Shown here: piece by piece, positions 23,904 to 35,875 of the stretch
Layout of the letters: every line of letters starts with the position of its first letter
How positions within the stretch are numbered: position 1 is the first letter of the stretch
Assembly (NCBI GenBank): GCA_940337035.1
Contig: OW679195.1
Coordinates: forward strand, 174,688,015 to 174,752,014
DNA length: 64,000 bases
Reading direction: 5' to 3'
From: Agriotes lineatus
Lineage: Eukaryota; Arthropoda; Insecta; Coleoptera; Elateridae
The notes under the pieces: generated by a model
What the model was told of the DNA's origin: nothing
Databases searched by the model: none
What the model saw: only the letters and a program-made list of their open reading frames with translations
Translations under genes and position numbers: made by a program

Positions 23904-24687
23904 CGGCTGCTCCATCGAAAAATACAGTATCCAACATTTTTTGTGAAATTGAGCTGAATGTTCATATGTAGATACTGTGTTATCCCGCATCTTTCTAGCT
24001 AATCAGATTTGAGCTATCTATACTGGTTACCTATTTACAGCTACCCATAAACACAGTATCTGCATGCATTCCTTCTGTTCTCCAATTCAAAACACAGCAA
24101 GTCATTATAATGTTCGAAAGAACCAAAGAAAACACAGTATCTGGTAGTTACTGTGTTTTAGAAAAAACACCTAGCAAACGTTTTTCTCAAAATTCTGTGT
24201 GTAACACAGCATCTACGAGATACTGTGTTTTGTTTTAGACATGCTCACCCAACGTACCTACATAACCTTAATTTGTGAGTGTTTGTTATTGGCGTACAGA
24301 GTGTTAAATCATAAATTTTGGTTATTTTTATTGTTTTTGTATTTGTTTAAGTGGTCCAGCATATCTCTTTGATAAAAAAAGTTCGTGTAGTTATCTTAAA
24401 AAAAATAATAAAACTATTCTTGTAGATACTGTGTAGAAAATTAATTTAATCCTCACCTCCGCCCACCCATGGGATTTCAAAACACAGTAACTACATTTTA
24501 CCATGAAACCTTAGGGTTGCAAGATTTTTGGTCAGACAGTAAAAATTATACTTTAATACAGACTGCAAATATATGGGATTTAACTTTGGGAATGCATGCA
24601 GAGTGTGGGGCCATCGATCTAAAGTGTTTCCTTGTTTCCCACAACTTTACTCATTATCACATACTGTGTTATTCGATGGAGCAGCCG
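23904..24687. mobile_element. Non-autonomous DNA transposon with 4-bp TSD and repeated boxes
   Basis: Terminal inverted repeats cggctgctccatcgaa (left) and ttcgatggagcagccg (right) continue into acagtat/atactgt. The flanking 4-mers are identical (acct at 23900-23903 and 24688-24691). Inside, the box aacacagtatctac or close variants recurs at about 23970, 24053, 24129, 24145, 24200, 24220, 24422, 24480 and 24660, in both orientations. No transposase ORF is visible; the short reading frames overlapping the ends are not credible. A 4-bp duplication narrows the possible superfamilies but I cannot name one. Confidence 0.8.
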
Positions 24688-24691
24688 ACCT

Positions 24692-25875
24692 GTAGAATGT
24701 AGAATGCAAGCACATTGACTTAAAATTAGCTAACAAGTTCGGAATGAGCTATACACAAGTAAGTCACTATTTTGTTATAGTTATGCAAAGGCTGTTGCTA
24801 GTTGATTGCCTTCCATTTGGGAGAATTACAGCAATTACTGCACCAAACTAATTTTTTCAGTACGATATACTTTCACCTCTACCGTTTCACGTTTCAGTTA
24901 TGGCAAGTTCTGGCATGATTTCACTGCCATAGGTTAGCGTGGGTTGCAGATTCTGGTATATTTGTCAGTGCATAAATACTTGATGCTTCAAATGGTATAA
25001 TAAGTTGAGCTAATCTATTAACCTCTTTTGCTTTTACTATCTATTTTTCAATCTCGGTGGTTAAACTCCTATTGTTTGCAACACGACTCACCAAATACTT
25101 TATTGGTATTTTTCGATACGTTTATGGATTTCGCTTTTCAGTAAATATCTTTATTTTATGTTACAGTCTAAATGGGTCGTTAAGAAACGTTAATAACTAA
25201 AAGCAAAGTTCACCCTGACTACGCCTCAATTGTCCTGCAGTAGATAGTTGACCGACTAATGGTCAGGGAGAAGGTGTGGTTTGACTCAACACCACGTAAC
25301 TTAGAGCGAGATGCTGTCACAATGAAAGTTGGTTATGATCAAGATGAAAGGGGGTAGGCGCCACGAGTTCTATTAAATTAAAAGAGATCGAAAAGTTGCT
25401 GAACGACCCCTGTAGAAACTCAAAATTCATGGACCGTTACTCTGCTCCGATTATCCTGTGAGGCGTTTTCACTCGCTTGGGACTTAGCTTTGCTGATTTC
25501 TTCGCATTCGCCAAGGTACCTTAGAAATAGATCATAACACAGGCTAACACACAAATAAATAAACAAATATCTATGAACATCATAAATAAAAGGCATAAAA
25601 GGTCGAATTTAAATTAGTACTTCCTGAAAACTTCAAATTTACGTGTATATAATTGACACAATTACTTTTGAACAAGCAATTATGTGATTTACGTAATTAG
25701 TACCAAAAGGGGTTAGTAATGTTCATTTAAGGAACCGCCCTACATTCAGGACATCAACAGAGCCCACCATTGTGGTCAACAAACGAAGAAACTTAATTTA
25801 CTCTAATTCAAATTTTTCGTTATGAATTTAACCGCTTTTTATAGCTGTCAATTGACCATATGTAGGTCACGTACG
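24692..25875. other. Intergenic, unassigned
   Basis: No reading frame of interest and no element boundaries that I can define. A more GC-rich patch at 25200-25520, followed by an AAAT-rich run (acaaataaataaacaaat, about 25550), looks like a 3' end of an old repeat but shows no recognisable domain. Confidence 0.4.
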
Positions 25876-25879
25876 CATG

Positions 25880-26165
25880 TTCTGGTTTTACATCTGCTTA
25901 GCATTCGGGAGGTCGCGGGTTCAATTCCCCTGGCCGTCTGCTCTGATTCAGGTTTTTAGGTGGTTTTCCTGAATCAACAGGGTACCTTCTCTGAGGCGTA
26001 TGCTGGGGCAGTACTTCTCCACCTTTACTGGCCTTTCTTCCATTCTCCACCCCTCCTTTCTCTCACCCATCTTATAATTACCGTTCTTGGCTGAAGAGTG
26101 ACGGAAGGTTTCTATAGCAGCCCGCCACCAATTGAGGGAATTGAAATGACCCTGAACCTTTTACA
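25880..26165 (+). mobile_element. tRNA-derived SINE
   Basis: A box-B-like T arm (ggtcgcgggttcaattcccc) is preceded by a weak tRNA-like half (tctgcttagcattcgggagg). The body has gattcaggtttttaggtgg followed by ttttcctgaatc, which folds on itself and is typical of insect SINE bodies. No coding content. Box A is degraded and the 3' tail is unclear. Confidence 0.6.
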
Positions 26166-27210
26166 TTTTGTTCTGGTTTAGGTTGCGCGACCAAACGTTC
26201 TACTTTGCACTTTTGTAAAATTAACGAAGCACAAATGACGGAAAATTTACTGTTTCAAACTATGTACAGTACTTTTTTGGTTTCCTGGCGAATTGGATGC
26301 TCCAATGCGACGAGACACCTTTAGATGGATTTTGAATGAAATAGAATGGCTCCACGAAATAGCAAATGAAACGGCATAATATATTTATCCACGGAATGAC
26401 GAGCATTGGGAGCGGACTTCACGATAAAGAATTGTCAGCATCTCCAGATTAAGGCCACTTGGAAATCTTTGGCATCTAGATCCTTCAAATTGAAAAAATG
26501 CAACACTTGCACCGGTATAAGAGGATTTTGGACACACACACCCACGCCGCCACAAAATTTCCCTAAAACTCCCCAACCACAACTGGCTTACTTATACGTA
26601 TGCCGCCTATACTCACAAAAGTTCAAACCAAAAGTGTCTTCTCGACGCAACCTCCAAGCGTGCTAGCTCTTTCTCTCTCCAACTCACATAAAACGTCTTG
26701 ATTGCAACCATATCGCGCCAGAATTCTACGCTTCTGCTGACACACAGTAAACAACCAAATTTCAGCCTGTTTGTCAGAAGCCAGGCAATGAGCCTCCTGT
26801 TCGAGAAAGTGAACAAGATAAGTCAACTTAAAATGTATGCCCACAAATCGCCCACGCAAAACGTGCTTTCTGAAAAGAAACTACAGACTGAACCTTTCTG
26901 TTGACGGGTTTTATAATGATTCAAAGAACCGACATAGAACTAGGTAATAGAATAAATCTTCATAAGGTAATGGACCACCACTTAAGCTGCAAGAGATTTG
27001 CTGTTCTTACATTGAGTTCAACAAGTGTCACTGCCCCCTTGTTGCTGTGCCAAACGTTATTCGCACGGGCCGTCAGAAAAGGCGGCAAGGACCAATAATT
27101 GAAATGTATTGCGGGAACAGGAATAGTTGGAACCAAGAATGTAATAATTTATTGAATACTTTGAATGTACCAGGGTGTCCTAACAGTTGTGTGCTTGGCA
27201 GGTGTTACAC
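26166..27210. other. Target region of the Jockey-like LINE, no gene recognised
   Basis: Relatively GC-balanced sequence with several overlapping short frames on both strands (for example 26385-26860), none showing a recognisable motif. Because frames overlap on both strands without a preferred one, I treat them as chance. Confidence 0.4.
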
Positions 27211-27220
27211 AAGTAGTATA
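27211..27220. repeat. Target-site duplication, left copy
   Basis: aagtagtata, repeated exactly at 31384-31393 on the other side of the LINE. Confidence 0.8.
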
Positions 27221-27413
27221 ACGAAGTTCGGTTCGAAACCCAGACGCGAACAGACGTGTTCTATTTTCGTGCGATAACCGTGACCGCAGTCGTCGCGATC
27301 ACATAAAATATTTTCTAACTAATATTTAAGTGAATTTAATTATTAATATAATTTGGGCATTATTCATTAAATCTGCTGCGGTCCTAGTGGCCTAGCAGTA
27401 TTAATTATCAACG

Positions 27414-28583
27414 ATGCTTAGCGTTAATGCAAATAATAAAAGTGACAGCAGCTCACTTTCTCCCGATAACAGTTATTCTAGCAAACGATATTTATTTGAA
27501 CCGAATAAACTATTAAAAGACAATCGGTTTTATATTTCCCCAAGTGCATTAAATATTAGCCCCCAAGTAAGTAATGTGCAACCATAAGAACAAGCCATGG
27601 AAACTAATCAACAACCAGCTGCAAGAAAACCCAAGATACTGCCTATCTATCTGCACGAGGCTAAAAATTACCAGCAAGTCATCAAAGATATCCAGCAAGA
27701 GGTCAAAAACGAATTTACAACAGCATATATAGGTAATTTCCTTTGTATAAACTTAACTAATACAAACGATTACCGAAATTTAACCAAGTACTACGACACA
27801 CTCAACCTCAAATATCACACATTTAAAAATCCGGAGTCCCAACCGCTTTCAGTAATATTACGAAGTATTCACATATCTTTAACCGAAGAAGAAATAAAAA
27901 ACGAATTAGCAACGCATGAACTTCCAGTTATCAAAGTGGCCAGACTTTATAACAAAGAAAAGTACCCGATACCCGTCTGCGCAGTTACTCTAACAAAAAC
28001 TGACGAAGCCAACAAAATATTCTCTGTAAATAAATTAAATCATTGTATTATTAGCGTAGAACCTAGACGTAAATCACCAGACATTCCACAATGCTCACGT
28101 TGCCAACTTTATGGCCACACTAAAAACTATTGTAAACTCACTCCGATGTGCGTAAAATGCAAACTAAATCACCACTATAAGGATTGCACAAAAAGCTCTG
28201 AACAAAAACCACAATGTGTAAACTGTGATGGCGAGCACCCAGCGAATTACAAAGGCTGCCCTTACTTCCAAACTGTATCACAGAAAGTAAAAAAAAATTA
28301 TCCTACCCATGAAAGGCGCAGTAATCCTTTTACCTACAACCCAGAAACCTTTCCACCTCTCCCTAGTTCTTCAAATCGACCGTCTACTGACAAAACTCAT
28401 CTCAACTTCAAAACATATGCTAATCCTAACCCTTCATCAAATCAAAATGATCAAAGCCAAGAGTCAACAGACCTCATAATGTCAATATTAAAAACACTTT
28501 TACAACTTCTAACACCATACATGGATAAAATTAAAGCAGCTCTTATCACGCTCTTACCAACACTAATCAGTAATGGCCCTTAG
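27414..28583 (+). pseudogene. Jockey-like ORF1 (gag) with one internal stop
   Basis: The long open part starts at the ATG at 27597 (328 residues). An upstream ATG at 27414 is in the same frame and gives 57 codons (starts MLSVNANN) before a single TAA at 27585, so the original protein was probably about 389 residues. From the 27597 start, a PRE_C2HC-type region (about 85-155) precedes three CCHC knuckles: C166-C179 (CSRCQLYGHTKNYC), C185-C197 and C207-C221. These bind element RNA in Jockey-clade LINEs. Its end overlaps the ORF2 start by 11 nt. Confidence 0.85.
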
Positions 28584-29679
28584 ACAACCAAATTACTTTA
28601 ATTTAACAATCGCCAGTTGGAATGCTGATGGTATCAAAACAAAACGATCAGAACTAATCGCCTTCTTAGCAAATAACAACATTGATATTGCATGCGTTAG
28701 TGAAACTCACTTAATACAAACAGAAAGATTTAATATACCAGGATATATAACTTTTAGACATGACAGAATAGCACCCATAGCTTCAGGGGGAGTGATAATT
28801 ATAGCCAAGAAAAAGTTATCAATATGCCCACTACCAAACCAAAATCTAGAAAGCCTAGAAGCTGTAGAAGCTGTCCTTCAATTCGCCAATAACAGAATTA
28901 TACGAGTAACAAGCATTTATAAGCAACCCAACAAAACTCTATCTGAAACCGACCTTCAGAAACTATTTAGTTACAACGAGCCAACATATATTATTGGCGA
29001 TCTAAATAGTAAAAACCAAATTTGGGGCTGCAGAGTTGACAACCCAAACGGACACCGTCTATTCAAATATGCCGCTTCAAACGCAATACAAATATCAGCT
29101 CCTGACGAGCCTACACATTACCCCTATCGTAATGACCACCTACCTGATATTTTGAGTTTAATTTTACACAAAAATGGAGCAGTTCCTATGACACAATATG
29201 TTACAACCGACCTTGACTCGGACCACAGACCGATAATTATCTCACACTCAAAACCACCACACCTCACTGAAAAAAATCCAAGACTCATCAATGGCCGCGT
29301 AGATTGGGAAACCTTTCAACAAAAACTAGAGAACATACTGCAATGTCCCATTATTCATACTCAAATTGATATCAACGATACAGTTACAAATCTCCAAGAC
29401 GCTACCAAGCTGTCAATACAAGAAGCCACAACAATCCAACGACGTCAGAGTAAACCAAATTATCTCCAACCACCTAGAGAAATTCTGAAATTAATACAAG
29501 AGAAAAACCGGATTAGAAGAGACTGGCAGAGAAGTAGAGATCCCAATTTAAAACACCAACTTAATCAATTAATAAGACAGGTCAAACTTGCTTTAGAAAC
29601 TCACAAGATAAACTCATATCAAACATATATAAAAGAATTACAACCCAATGACCCCTCGATGTGTCAGGCGTATACTTAG
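28573..29679 (+). pseudogene. Jockey-like ORF2, endonuclease part
   Basis: 368 residues from ATGGCCCTTAG. The EEP endonuclease signature is clear: IASWNADGIK near the start, CVSETHL with the catalytic Glu (about 41-47), GDLNSKN (about 140), and SDHRPI (about 214-219). The frame ends where a deletion or frameshift near 29650-29680 moves the reverse transcriptase into another frame. The tight overlap with ORF1 suggests coupled translation in the intact ancestor. Confidence 0.85.
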
Positions 29680-31271
29680 AATATCTCTTACCCCAACCGC
29701 CCTAAAAGATGGCAACGTTGTAATCACCACTGACAAAGGGAAATGTGAAGTCTTTGCAAACTATCTCGAAGGAGTGTTCACTACAGTAAATAATCAGAAC
29801 AATGCAGATATAACCACACAATTTGAGGATCAGATTACAACAAGCTCGCAGAATCCTCCAGGGAACATCAATCCAATCACACCAGCAGAGATAGCATACC
29901 TTATTAAAAACCTACCAAATAAAAAGTCGCCAGGCCACGACGGAATAACAAACATAATTCTAAAAAAACTTCCAAAAAAAGCAATTTGCTATTTAACAGC
30001 AATTTTTAACGGTTGCCTTAGAATTGGTTATTTCCTTGACTCATGGAAAATCGCTCATATTATCTTGTTTAATAAGCCAGGAAAAACAGCACAAGACCCA
30101 GCAAATTACAGACCAATAAGTTTACTAACAACCTTCTCTAAACTACTAGAAAGATGCATCCTAACCAGATTAAACACAGAATTGAGCAATAACAATACTA
30201 TTCCCAACTTTCAGTTCGGATTTAGATCAAAACATTCGACCACTCACCAGTTGGCTAGAATAACCGAAATCATCGAAAGAGGCTATGAAGCCAAACAACA
30301 CACTCTCACAGTATTCATTGATATAGCCAAAGCTTTTAACACTGTCTGGACTCTGGGGCTATGACACAAGTTAATAACAATAAATTTACCAAAATATTTA
30401 TTTTTAATATTGAAGTCATTTCTAGACAACAGGAAGTTCCAAGTAAGGATTAATAATACTATGTCCACGATGAAAAATATAGCAGCAGGAATACCCCAGA
30501 GATCTATACTAGGTCCAACCCTGTACAACATATTTCTGCATGACATTCCCCAAGCATTGCTATGTACGCTGACGACACAGCAATTATTACACAAAATGAA
30601 GACATAAACATCGCTGCAGAAAATCTCCAGACCACCTTGGATGAATTAAATAACTGGCTTGAAAATGGAACATCACTCTAAATTCAAGTAAATGTGAAGC
30701 AAAAATATTCACCCTACGATACCCTACACCACCCCCGGAAATTGTAATTAACAATGAACGCCTTCCTTGGAACCCACCTGACCAAGGAGTAAAATACCTA
30801 GGAGTATATTTGGATAAAAAATTAACATTTAAACTACACATTAATAAAAAATTAAATGAATGCCATTCAAAACTCTCTCAATTGTACCCTATAATTAATC
30901 GAAAATCGCCGTTAAGTTATAAGTGTGGTGTTCTTATCTATAAATCTATTCTTAGATCCACGCTAACCTATGCCTGCACCATTTGGGGAGCAGCATCTAA
31001 CATAACTATAAAAAAAGTGCAAGTGTTCCAAAATAAAATTCTTCGAATCATTACAAATGCCCCCTGGTTTGTCCGTAATCAACAGTTACATAGGGAACTA
31101 GAAATTCCTACCATACAAACATCTATTAAAAACTGCATTAGAACATTTAACAATAAATTAAGTGAGTGTCCAGGTGCGGTTGCTTATGAACTGGGAAATA
31201 GACACATCCACAGACGGTTAAAGCGTAAACTGCCACAAGATCTGCTTACTGATGAAGAATCCAGCGAATGA
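29648..31271 (+). pseudogene. Jockey-like ORF2, reverse transcriptase part, broken
   Basis: The first frame (to 30364) holds KSPGHDGI, NYRPISLLTTFSKLLER, FGFRSKHST and VFIDIAKAFNTVW; the normal Asp of KAFD is Asn here. It breaks at a stop near 30362. The next piece (30410-30607) holds AAGIPQRSILGP, with Gly changed to Arg at PQG. The YADD active site appears in yet another frame at about 30563-30577. The last piece (30810-31271) holds the YLGVYLDKKLTF-type and YACTIWGAAS blocks. At least three frame changes separate the domains. Confidence 0.85.
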
Positions 31272-31393
31272 GGACTTCTTTGGAACTTACCTCTTCACGT
31301 CAATACAGTGACTAGTGATATTAAATAACAGTTCTGTGTATAGCTATACTAGCTGATCCGGTGTTAAAACTAATTTAAAAAAAAAGTAGTATA

Positions 31394-32746
31394 CCACTCT
31401 TGGAAAGTTGTTTTTACTGTCGGAAATTGAAACACCATCGTCTGTGAGGACTTTAAAAAATAAAATAATGTTTATTTTTGCTTTAACTGAGGAATAGATA
31501 AAAGTTATTAAAATTTTACACATAGTTCAGGCTTTACCCTTGACGAAAATGGAGCCTAACAGATGCCGGGCAAATGATCTAATAGATATCAAAATAGGTG
31601 ATAAGCGCCTCGTATATCATCCAGCCGCGAGCAAATTCGAGGCGTTTTTCCGTGGCTGAACGGAACTAAGGATCGGGTTGCACCCGCGCTGCTGCGAAGC
31701 GTTGAAATTGCTTTCGTAGGCGCTGAAATCGCCGTAATTTCGAATGCCACCGTTTGCAGTGTTTCTTTTATTTGAGAATTAATGTCATTCTCATTACCAA
31801 GTGTTTCCTTTTATTGTTTCAATATTATTAGGAATGTTAAGACATTTTTACTTCTAGTTTTCTTTGATTTTGCAAAATGGTTAGTGTCACAATGTCCACA
31901 TGCAAAGGAAGTTCTGGGTAAAGCTCTTTACACATTTTTTATGTATTGTAATCATTATGCTACATTTTCATCCTTTAGGTATATTTTTTTCAAGGAGATG
32001 CTTCCAAGTTCTTTCCTTTCGTATTTTATTAGTTTTCTCCTGGTGATATGCTATTACTTTTTTTCCAATCTATATTTCTTTACTAGTTCTATCGATGCAC
32101 TCATCATTTACATAATACTAATCCTCCGCTTCCATATTTTCGGTTAAATTTTATATTTTATAGAGATTGCTAATCGTTCTACTAAAAATGTTATAGTTTA
32201 AATCACTTCTGGCTTGGTGTAATAATTTGGTTGTGTCGTCTTCTAGAGATGTTCAATTATCCTAATTTTATTGAGTAGTTTGGTGGCATATTCTTGACTA
32301 TTTTTGCTGTTAATTACCTATTAGGTATTAGGTATTTGTGTTCTTTCTGTTTGCAAATACAAAGTCGATGCAGCATATAATTATTTAACCTCTCGTGTTC
32401 TGCAATGTTTTTTATACCCGGCTCACTCTACTTGTGATTCTGAGCAGGCTTTGCATGTGCATTTTTCTAACGGGGTAAACACAGTTGGTAATAAAATAAA
32501 ACCAAAGTTATAGCAAAATTTGACAGTTCATCATTATTCGTTCGTCAACTGAAGTAACTTTGTTGAAAATAACATACATAATTGACTCTTCCAGTTCAGC
32601 AAGATGCCACGAATGGTTTATTCATAAGCTATAAATGTCAATGTCATTTTGACACTAGTAACCTTTTATAACTAAATAAGTAGTATACTGGTAAAAGTGT
32701 TTATATTCAAGGCATGCTCAGAATTACAAATTGAGTGAATGTGGTA
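31394..32746. other. Intergenic, unassigned
   Basis: Mostly AT-rich. A GC-richer patch at 31600-31770 holds an imperfect cgaggcg/cgcctcg repeat. ggaagttctgggtaaagc (31910) recurs in reverse at about 48555-48580, suggesting a dispersed repeat end. The 121-codon hydrophobic frame at 31782-32147 has no recognisable motif and is T-rich, so I do not call it a gene. Confidence 0.4.
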
Positions 32747-32748
32747 TA

Positions 32749-33318
32749 CAGGGTGTAGAAATGCTTTACGTACCATTAGGATTCCAATGCTAATTTTTTC
32801 ATATGGAAATATTTGCTTCCCTAACTATTTTAGAGCAAACTTGTATGGAAGTTTTTTGTACAGAAAAAAATTCTGTATCCATTTATGACAGCATTTGTCA
32901 TTTTACATTTCGGGAAACCGAAAATTTAAAGCAACAAATTACTATTTTTAGACAAATCAGTGGTGCCTTGAAATTATTGAAGCATCTCAAAGCATCAACA
33001 AATTAGTTTGTTGTTTATTTGATTGCATCTGTCAAATGTAGCGGCAACGATGGCACTTATTGCACCTGATCTGCTTCCAGCATACCACCACTTCACAATT
33101 TGCACTGATTTTTGAAAAAATGATAATTCTAGTTTCTTTCATCATTAGATTTTCTGACGTAAAATGACAAAAATGATGGCATAAATAGGTGCAGAATTGT
33201 TTGCTCTACAAAAAACCTGTTGACAAGTTTGCTCTAAAATAATTAGGGAAGCAAATATTGTCATATGAAAAAATTACCATTGAAAACCCTATGGTGCGTA
33301 AAGCATTTCTACACCCTG
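32749..33318. mobile_element. TA-flanked palindromic element, 570 bp
   Basis: Ends cagggtgtagaaatgctt and aagcatttctacaccctg, flanked by TA. Arms of about 260 bp are visibly diverged (for example cttccctaactattttagag against its partner ctctaaaataattagggaag), meeting at caacaaattagtttgttg. No transposase frame. Older than the palindrome at 15076-15871. Confidence 0.8.
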
Positions 33319-33473
33319 TATGTTGAATTTTATCATCGAAAAACGTGTTGTTGATCCTTATTGCATTATTTATGCAGCATTAGCAATTCTCCGTTTTCAT
33401 TGTGTGCTTCCCAATTAAATCGTTGTTTGGTGCTTGGTATGATGTTGGTACCTATTTTTCCATTATTTAACTA

Positions 33474-34022
33474 CAGGGTTTGCCATAGCAGTGTTACCAT
33501 TTTTAACACTAAATCTCTTTTGAACAAAACATATACATTTTTAATTCCTATCATAAATTTTTCCACATCCCTTTGGATATGATATTTCAATAGTGACAGC
33601 TAACAAATGGATCGCTGGCCTTTGCAAGCAAGAACGTTTTTGTTGTCGAGAAATTTTGCAAATTTGCAGTCACTTACTGCAACACAACGTGCGTTTCGTG
33701 CGGAATTTGGAGATCGAGGCAGAGGGGATGCACCATCTCGACTGATCATTCTCAGATGGACCAGGAAATGGCAAGATCAAGGGTCCTTTCGATACAAAAA
33801 AGGGTTGGGTCGCAGAGGAAATGTTACGACTAGTCATGGTGATTTTCCCTCAACACCTTCAAGCTTGCGTTACAGAAAATGGTGGTAATTTGAAAAATTC
33901 TATCTTTAAGTCATAGAAACCCAGTTGCGTATTACACAATTTATGATAAAAATTAAAAATGTATTGTTTTATTTAAAAAATATTTAGTGTTAAAAATGGT
34001 AACATTGCTATGCCTAACCCTG
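33474..34022 (+). mobile_element. Short mariner-like element carrying a DUF4817 fragment
   Basis: Terminal inverted repeats cagggtttgccatagcag (left) and tgctatgcctaaccctg (right) extend through gtgttaccatttttaacact; each end is flanked by TA. The 549-bp element contains the N-terminal part of a transposase (33607-33888) but no catalytic domain, so it is an internally deleted, non-autonomous copy that still shows where its family's transposase comes from. Confidence 0.85.
33607..33888 (+). pseudogene. DUF4817-type helix-turn-helix transposase fragment
   Basis: 93 residues from ATGGATCGCTGG. RTFLLSRNF, ATQRAFRAEFG, APSRLIILRW and the GSF/GLGRRGN hinge match the DUF4817 helix-turn-helix that begins many insect mariner-like transposases (WxxxERxFLVxxFxxxxSxxxxQRxFRxxF...PxxxTIxRWxxxF...GS). 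The catalytic DDE/DDD part is missing and the frame ends soon after the hinge. Confidence 0.75.
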
Positions 34023-34024
34023 TA

Positions 34025-34284
34025 GTTTGTCATTGTTGATTGAGTTTGGTATCTAATGTACGTCGTCATAAACAGTTTTTTTCTGGTTATTATTATGCGA
34101 ATTTAAATGTATGACATATATGTTTCTCTCATGGCACCTTCAGGGTCCTAACAATCAGAATTTGGGCTGTGTGCGAGCATCGAAATAGGCTCTCACTTTT
34201 TATTAACTCATTTACACGTAGGACATAGCAGAATACAATTTTCTGATGTGATTTTTTTATTAATTGATAAAAATGTATTACCAA
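34025..34284. other. Intergenic, no feature seen
   Basis: AT-rich sequence without recognisable coding or repeat structure. Confidence 0.4.
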
Positions 34285-34510
34285 ATAAAAAATCTGGTGT
34301 GATACACGCAACTTCCTTCTACAGTGATTTTATAATTAGTAAAAACATTGTTTTTAGTTTACCCACTACACAATACAAAAAACACAAAAAAAAATAAGAA
34401 ATAAACCCGTGTATTCAACTAGAAAATTACCTATCTCACATCAATACACATGCACGCACGCAGCACGCACGCACGCAGCACAACATTATTTGTAGTAACC
34501 ATAAAGAAAC
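34285..34510. repeat. Dispersed repeat block (partner at 49540-49830)
   Basis: tctggtgtgatacacgcaac followed by ttccttctacagtga, and later gtattcaactagaaaattac followed by ctatctcacatcaatac, recur with changes at 49545 and 49800. The block ends in an (ACGC)n microsatellite (34451-34482). Confidence 0.65.
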
Positions 34511-34559
34511 TTATTGCTTTGTTTATTCATGTATGGCAATTGTATATGAGTGATACCTG

Positions 34560-34670
34560 ATACTCATGTCTTAAACTTCCAAGCTCGTTTTCATGCATTC
34601 AGCCAGGCAAAATCCGATTACTCATTTTGCTAGTCTGCCGCTTTAACAGCTAGACCACGCCGGCTGAGCA
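34560..34670 (-). mobile_element. Probable tRNA-derived SINE head
   Basis: On the minus strand gccggcgtggtctagctgtt followed by aaagcggcagac has the layout of a pol III box A (D-arm-like) region. Box B is not clear. The piece sits between two blocks of another dispersed repeat. Confidence 0.4.
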
Positions 34671-34854
34671 TTTGGGTCGCTTCTGGCTCTATATAAGGGA
34701 GACGTCAATAGCTGCATATTTCTATTCATGTTACGATATTTACGATGCATCTGTTGGCTTCAATTTCAATTAATGGTAAAAACCTAAACTACGTGACAAT
34801 TATGATATTTATATATCACTGCGTTAAAGCAGATATTTAATTGTTTAAGGTGTT

Positions 34855-35190
34855 TAGTGAGTATATGTTTGGTTTTGAGCAAGGTAGACATATAATCTTC
34901 ATTCAAAATATCGTCTTCTTTCAAAAAATACTTTTTGAGCTATACCGCCAACAGACAGATGGGGAGACGAACAGATGGACAGACGGGCAGACAGACAGAC
35001 GAACAGACGGATAGATAGACAAATGAAATTGAGAAAACCTGTTTTTCGTTACCTAGGGATTCTGAAAGATGAAAATCTGAAGAAATCTCGAAAGGTGTTT
35101 TTTTTTTCACAATTACAATAGTTGCTTCGTGTTCTAGACGAGGAAAATCAGGATATATTGACATTTGGAGGTACATAAGAGAATAAATAA
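34855..35190. repeat. Dispersed repeat with (ACAG)n core
   Basis: The block aaaatatcgtcttct, tttttgagctatac, a run of acag/acgg units (34952-35015), then gaaaacctgtttttcgttac, gatgaaaatctgaagaaat and attacaatagttgcttcg recurs in the same order and orientation at 48950-49150. It ends with a small inverted pair (ttcgtgttctagacgag). The reading frames inside the ACAG run are low complexity and not genes. Confidence 0.75.
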
Positions 35191-35600
35191 ACTACTGCCA
35201 ACATTTTACTTATAGTCTGTAAATAAATGGTATGTGTAGATCAATATTAAATTCATCATTTCTCTCTGGTATATATTTGATTCATCGTATGCAATGCATG
35301 TATTGTTGATTATCCGGGTCTAAAATTTGTAAGTATTTTTTCAATATAAGGTTTTTTTTATATTCTATAGGATACTTTAAGCAGCTTTGATAATTATAAT
35401 ACCTTATTCATAGTACTTATAAATAGAGACAACTATACTTAATCTTACCATTCCTCTTGCATTTTTTTTTCTTCTTTCAAATGCTTAGTATAAATAGGAA
35501 ACGTTAATTAAAACAAATTTAAAACGGAAAATTTCCTGGAAATTTATAGCGATGTTAAAGATAACGATAAGGAAAGCCGCATTAGTAGTCAGAACGGCAA
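35191..35600. other. Intergenic, no feature seen
   Basis: AT-rich sequence with no recognisable gene, tRNA or element ends. Confidence 0.4.
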
Positions 35601-35629
35601 GTGAAATCACGAATAGTTTTAAAATAAGG

Positions 35630-35875
35630 AAGAGGCCTAATCAGCATTTCTGTTTAATGCAGCTCAAGGGAAAATCGTCCCAAATATAGATAATGGGGCG
35701 ATAAGCACCAGAAGAACAGCTTATGCAGGCAATTTGGCAATAGTAAGCAGATCAACCAAAGTACTTATACATAGTAAAATAAAAGAAGGAGATACAATAT
35801 CAAGAACAAGGGTGTTTCAAGTGAACAAGAAAAAGACAAAATATATTAAATATGGGAGAAAGATAGAAACTGAAA
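35630..35875 (+). pseudogene. LINE reverse-transcriptase fragment
   Basis: A forward frame reads FNAAQGKIVPN, then GAISTRRTAYAGNLAIVSRS and VNKKKTKYIKYG. This fits the RT palm of RTE-like LINEs (YADDxxIxSRS...NxxKTKYM) with the active-site YADD changed to YAGN. Upstream and downstream parts are lost or out of frame. Confidence 0.6.

Larger units (their letters stand above)
27221..31383 (+). mobile_element. Full-length Jockey-like LINE, inactivated
   Basis: The element is bounded by the 10-bp target duplication aagtagtata (27211-27220 and 31384-31393) and ends in an A-rich tail just before 31384. It contains a 5' UTR of about 190 bp, a gag-like ORF1 with three zinc knuckles, an overlapping ORF2 with endonuclease and reverse transcriptase, and a 3' UTR of about 110 bp. 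Its length (4.16 kb) is typical of Jockey-clade elements. One nonsense codon in ORF1 and at least three frame disruptions in ORF2 make it dead, older than the LINE at 17107-21150. Confidence 0.9.

Noticed and set aside
27225..27250. Box-B-like ggttcgaaacc suggesting a tRNA
   Set aside because: No box A or cloverleaf; it lies at the 5' end of the Jockey-like LINE.
26385..27277. Cluster of overlapping 65-86-codon frames on both strands
   Set aside because: Overlaps on both strands without a preferred frame and no recognisable motifs.
31782..32147. A 121-codon hydrophobic protein, possibly membrane
   Set aside because: T-rich DNA gives F/S/I/L-rich frames by chance; no Gr or other family motif, and a dispersed-repeat phrase lies inside.
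34940..35176. Cys/Val/Pro-rich small protein from the ACAG run
   Set aside because: Low-complexity translation of a microsatellite within a dispersed repeat; the second copy at 48.9-49.2 kb breaks the frame.
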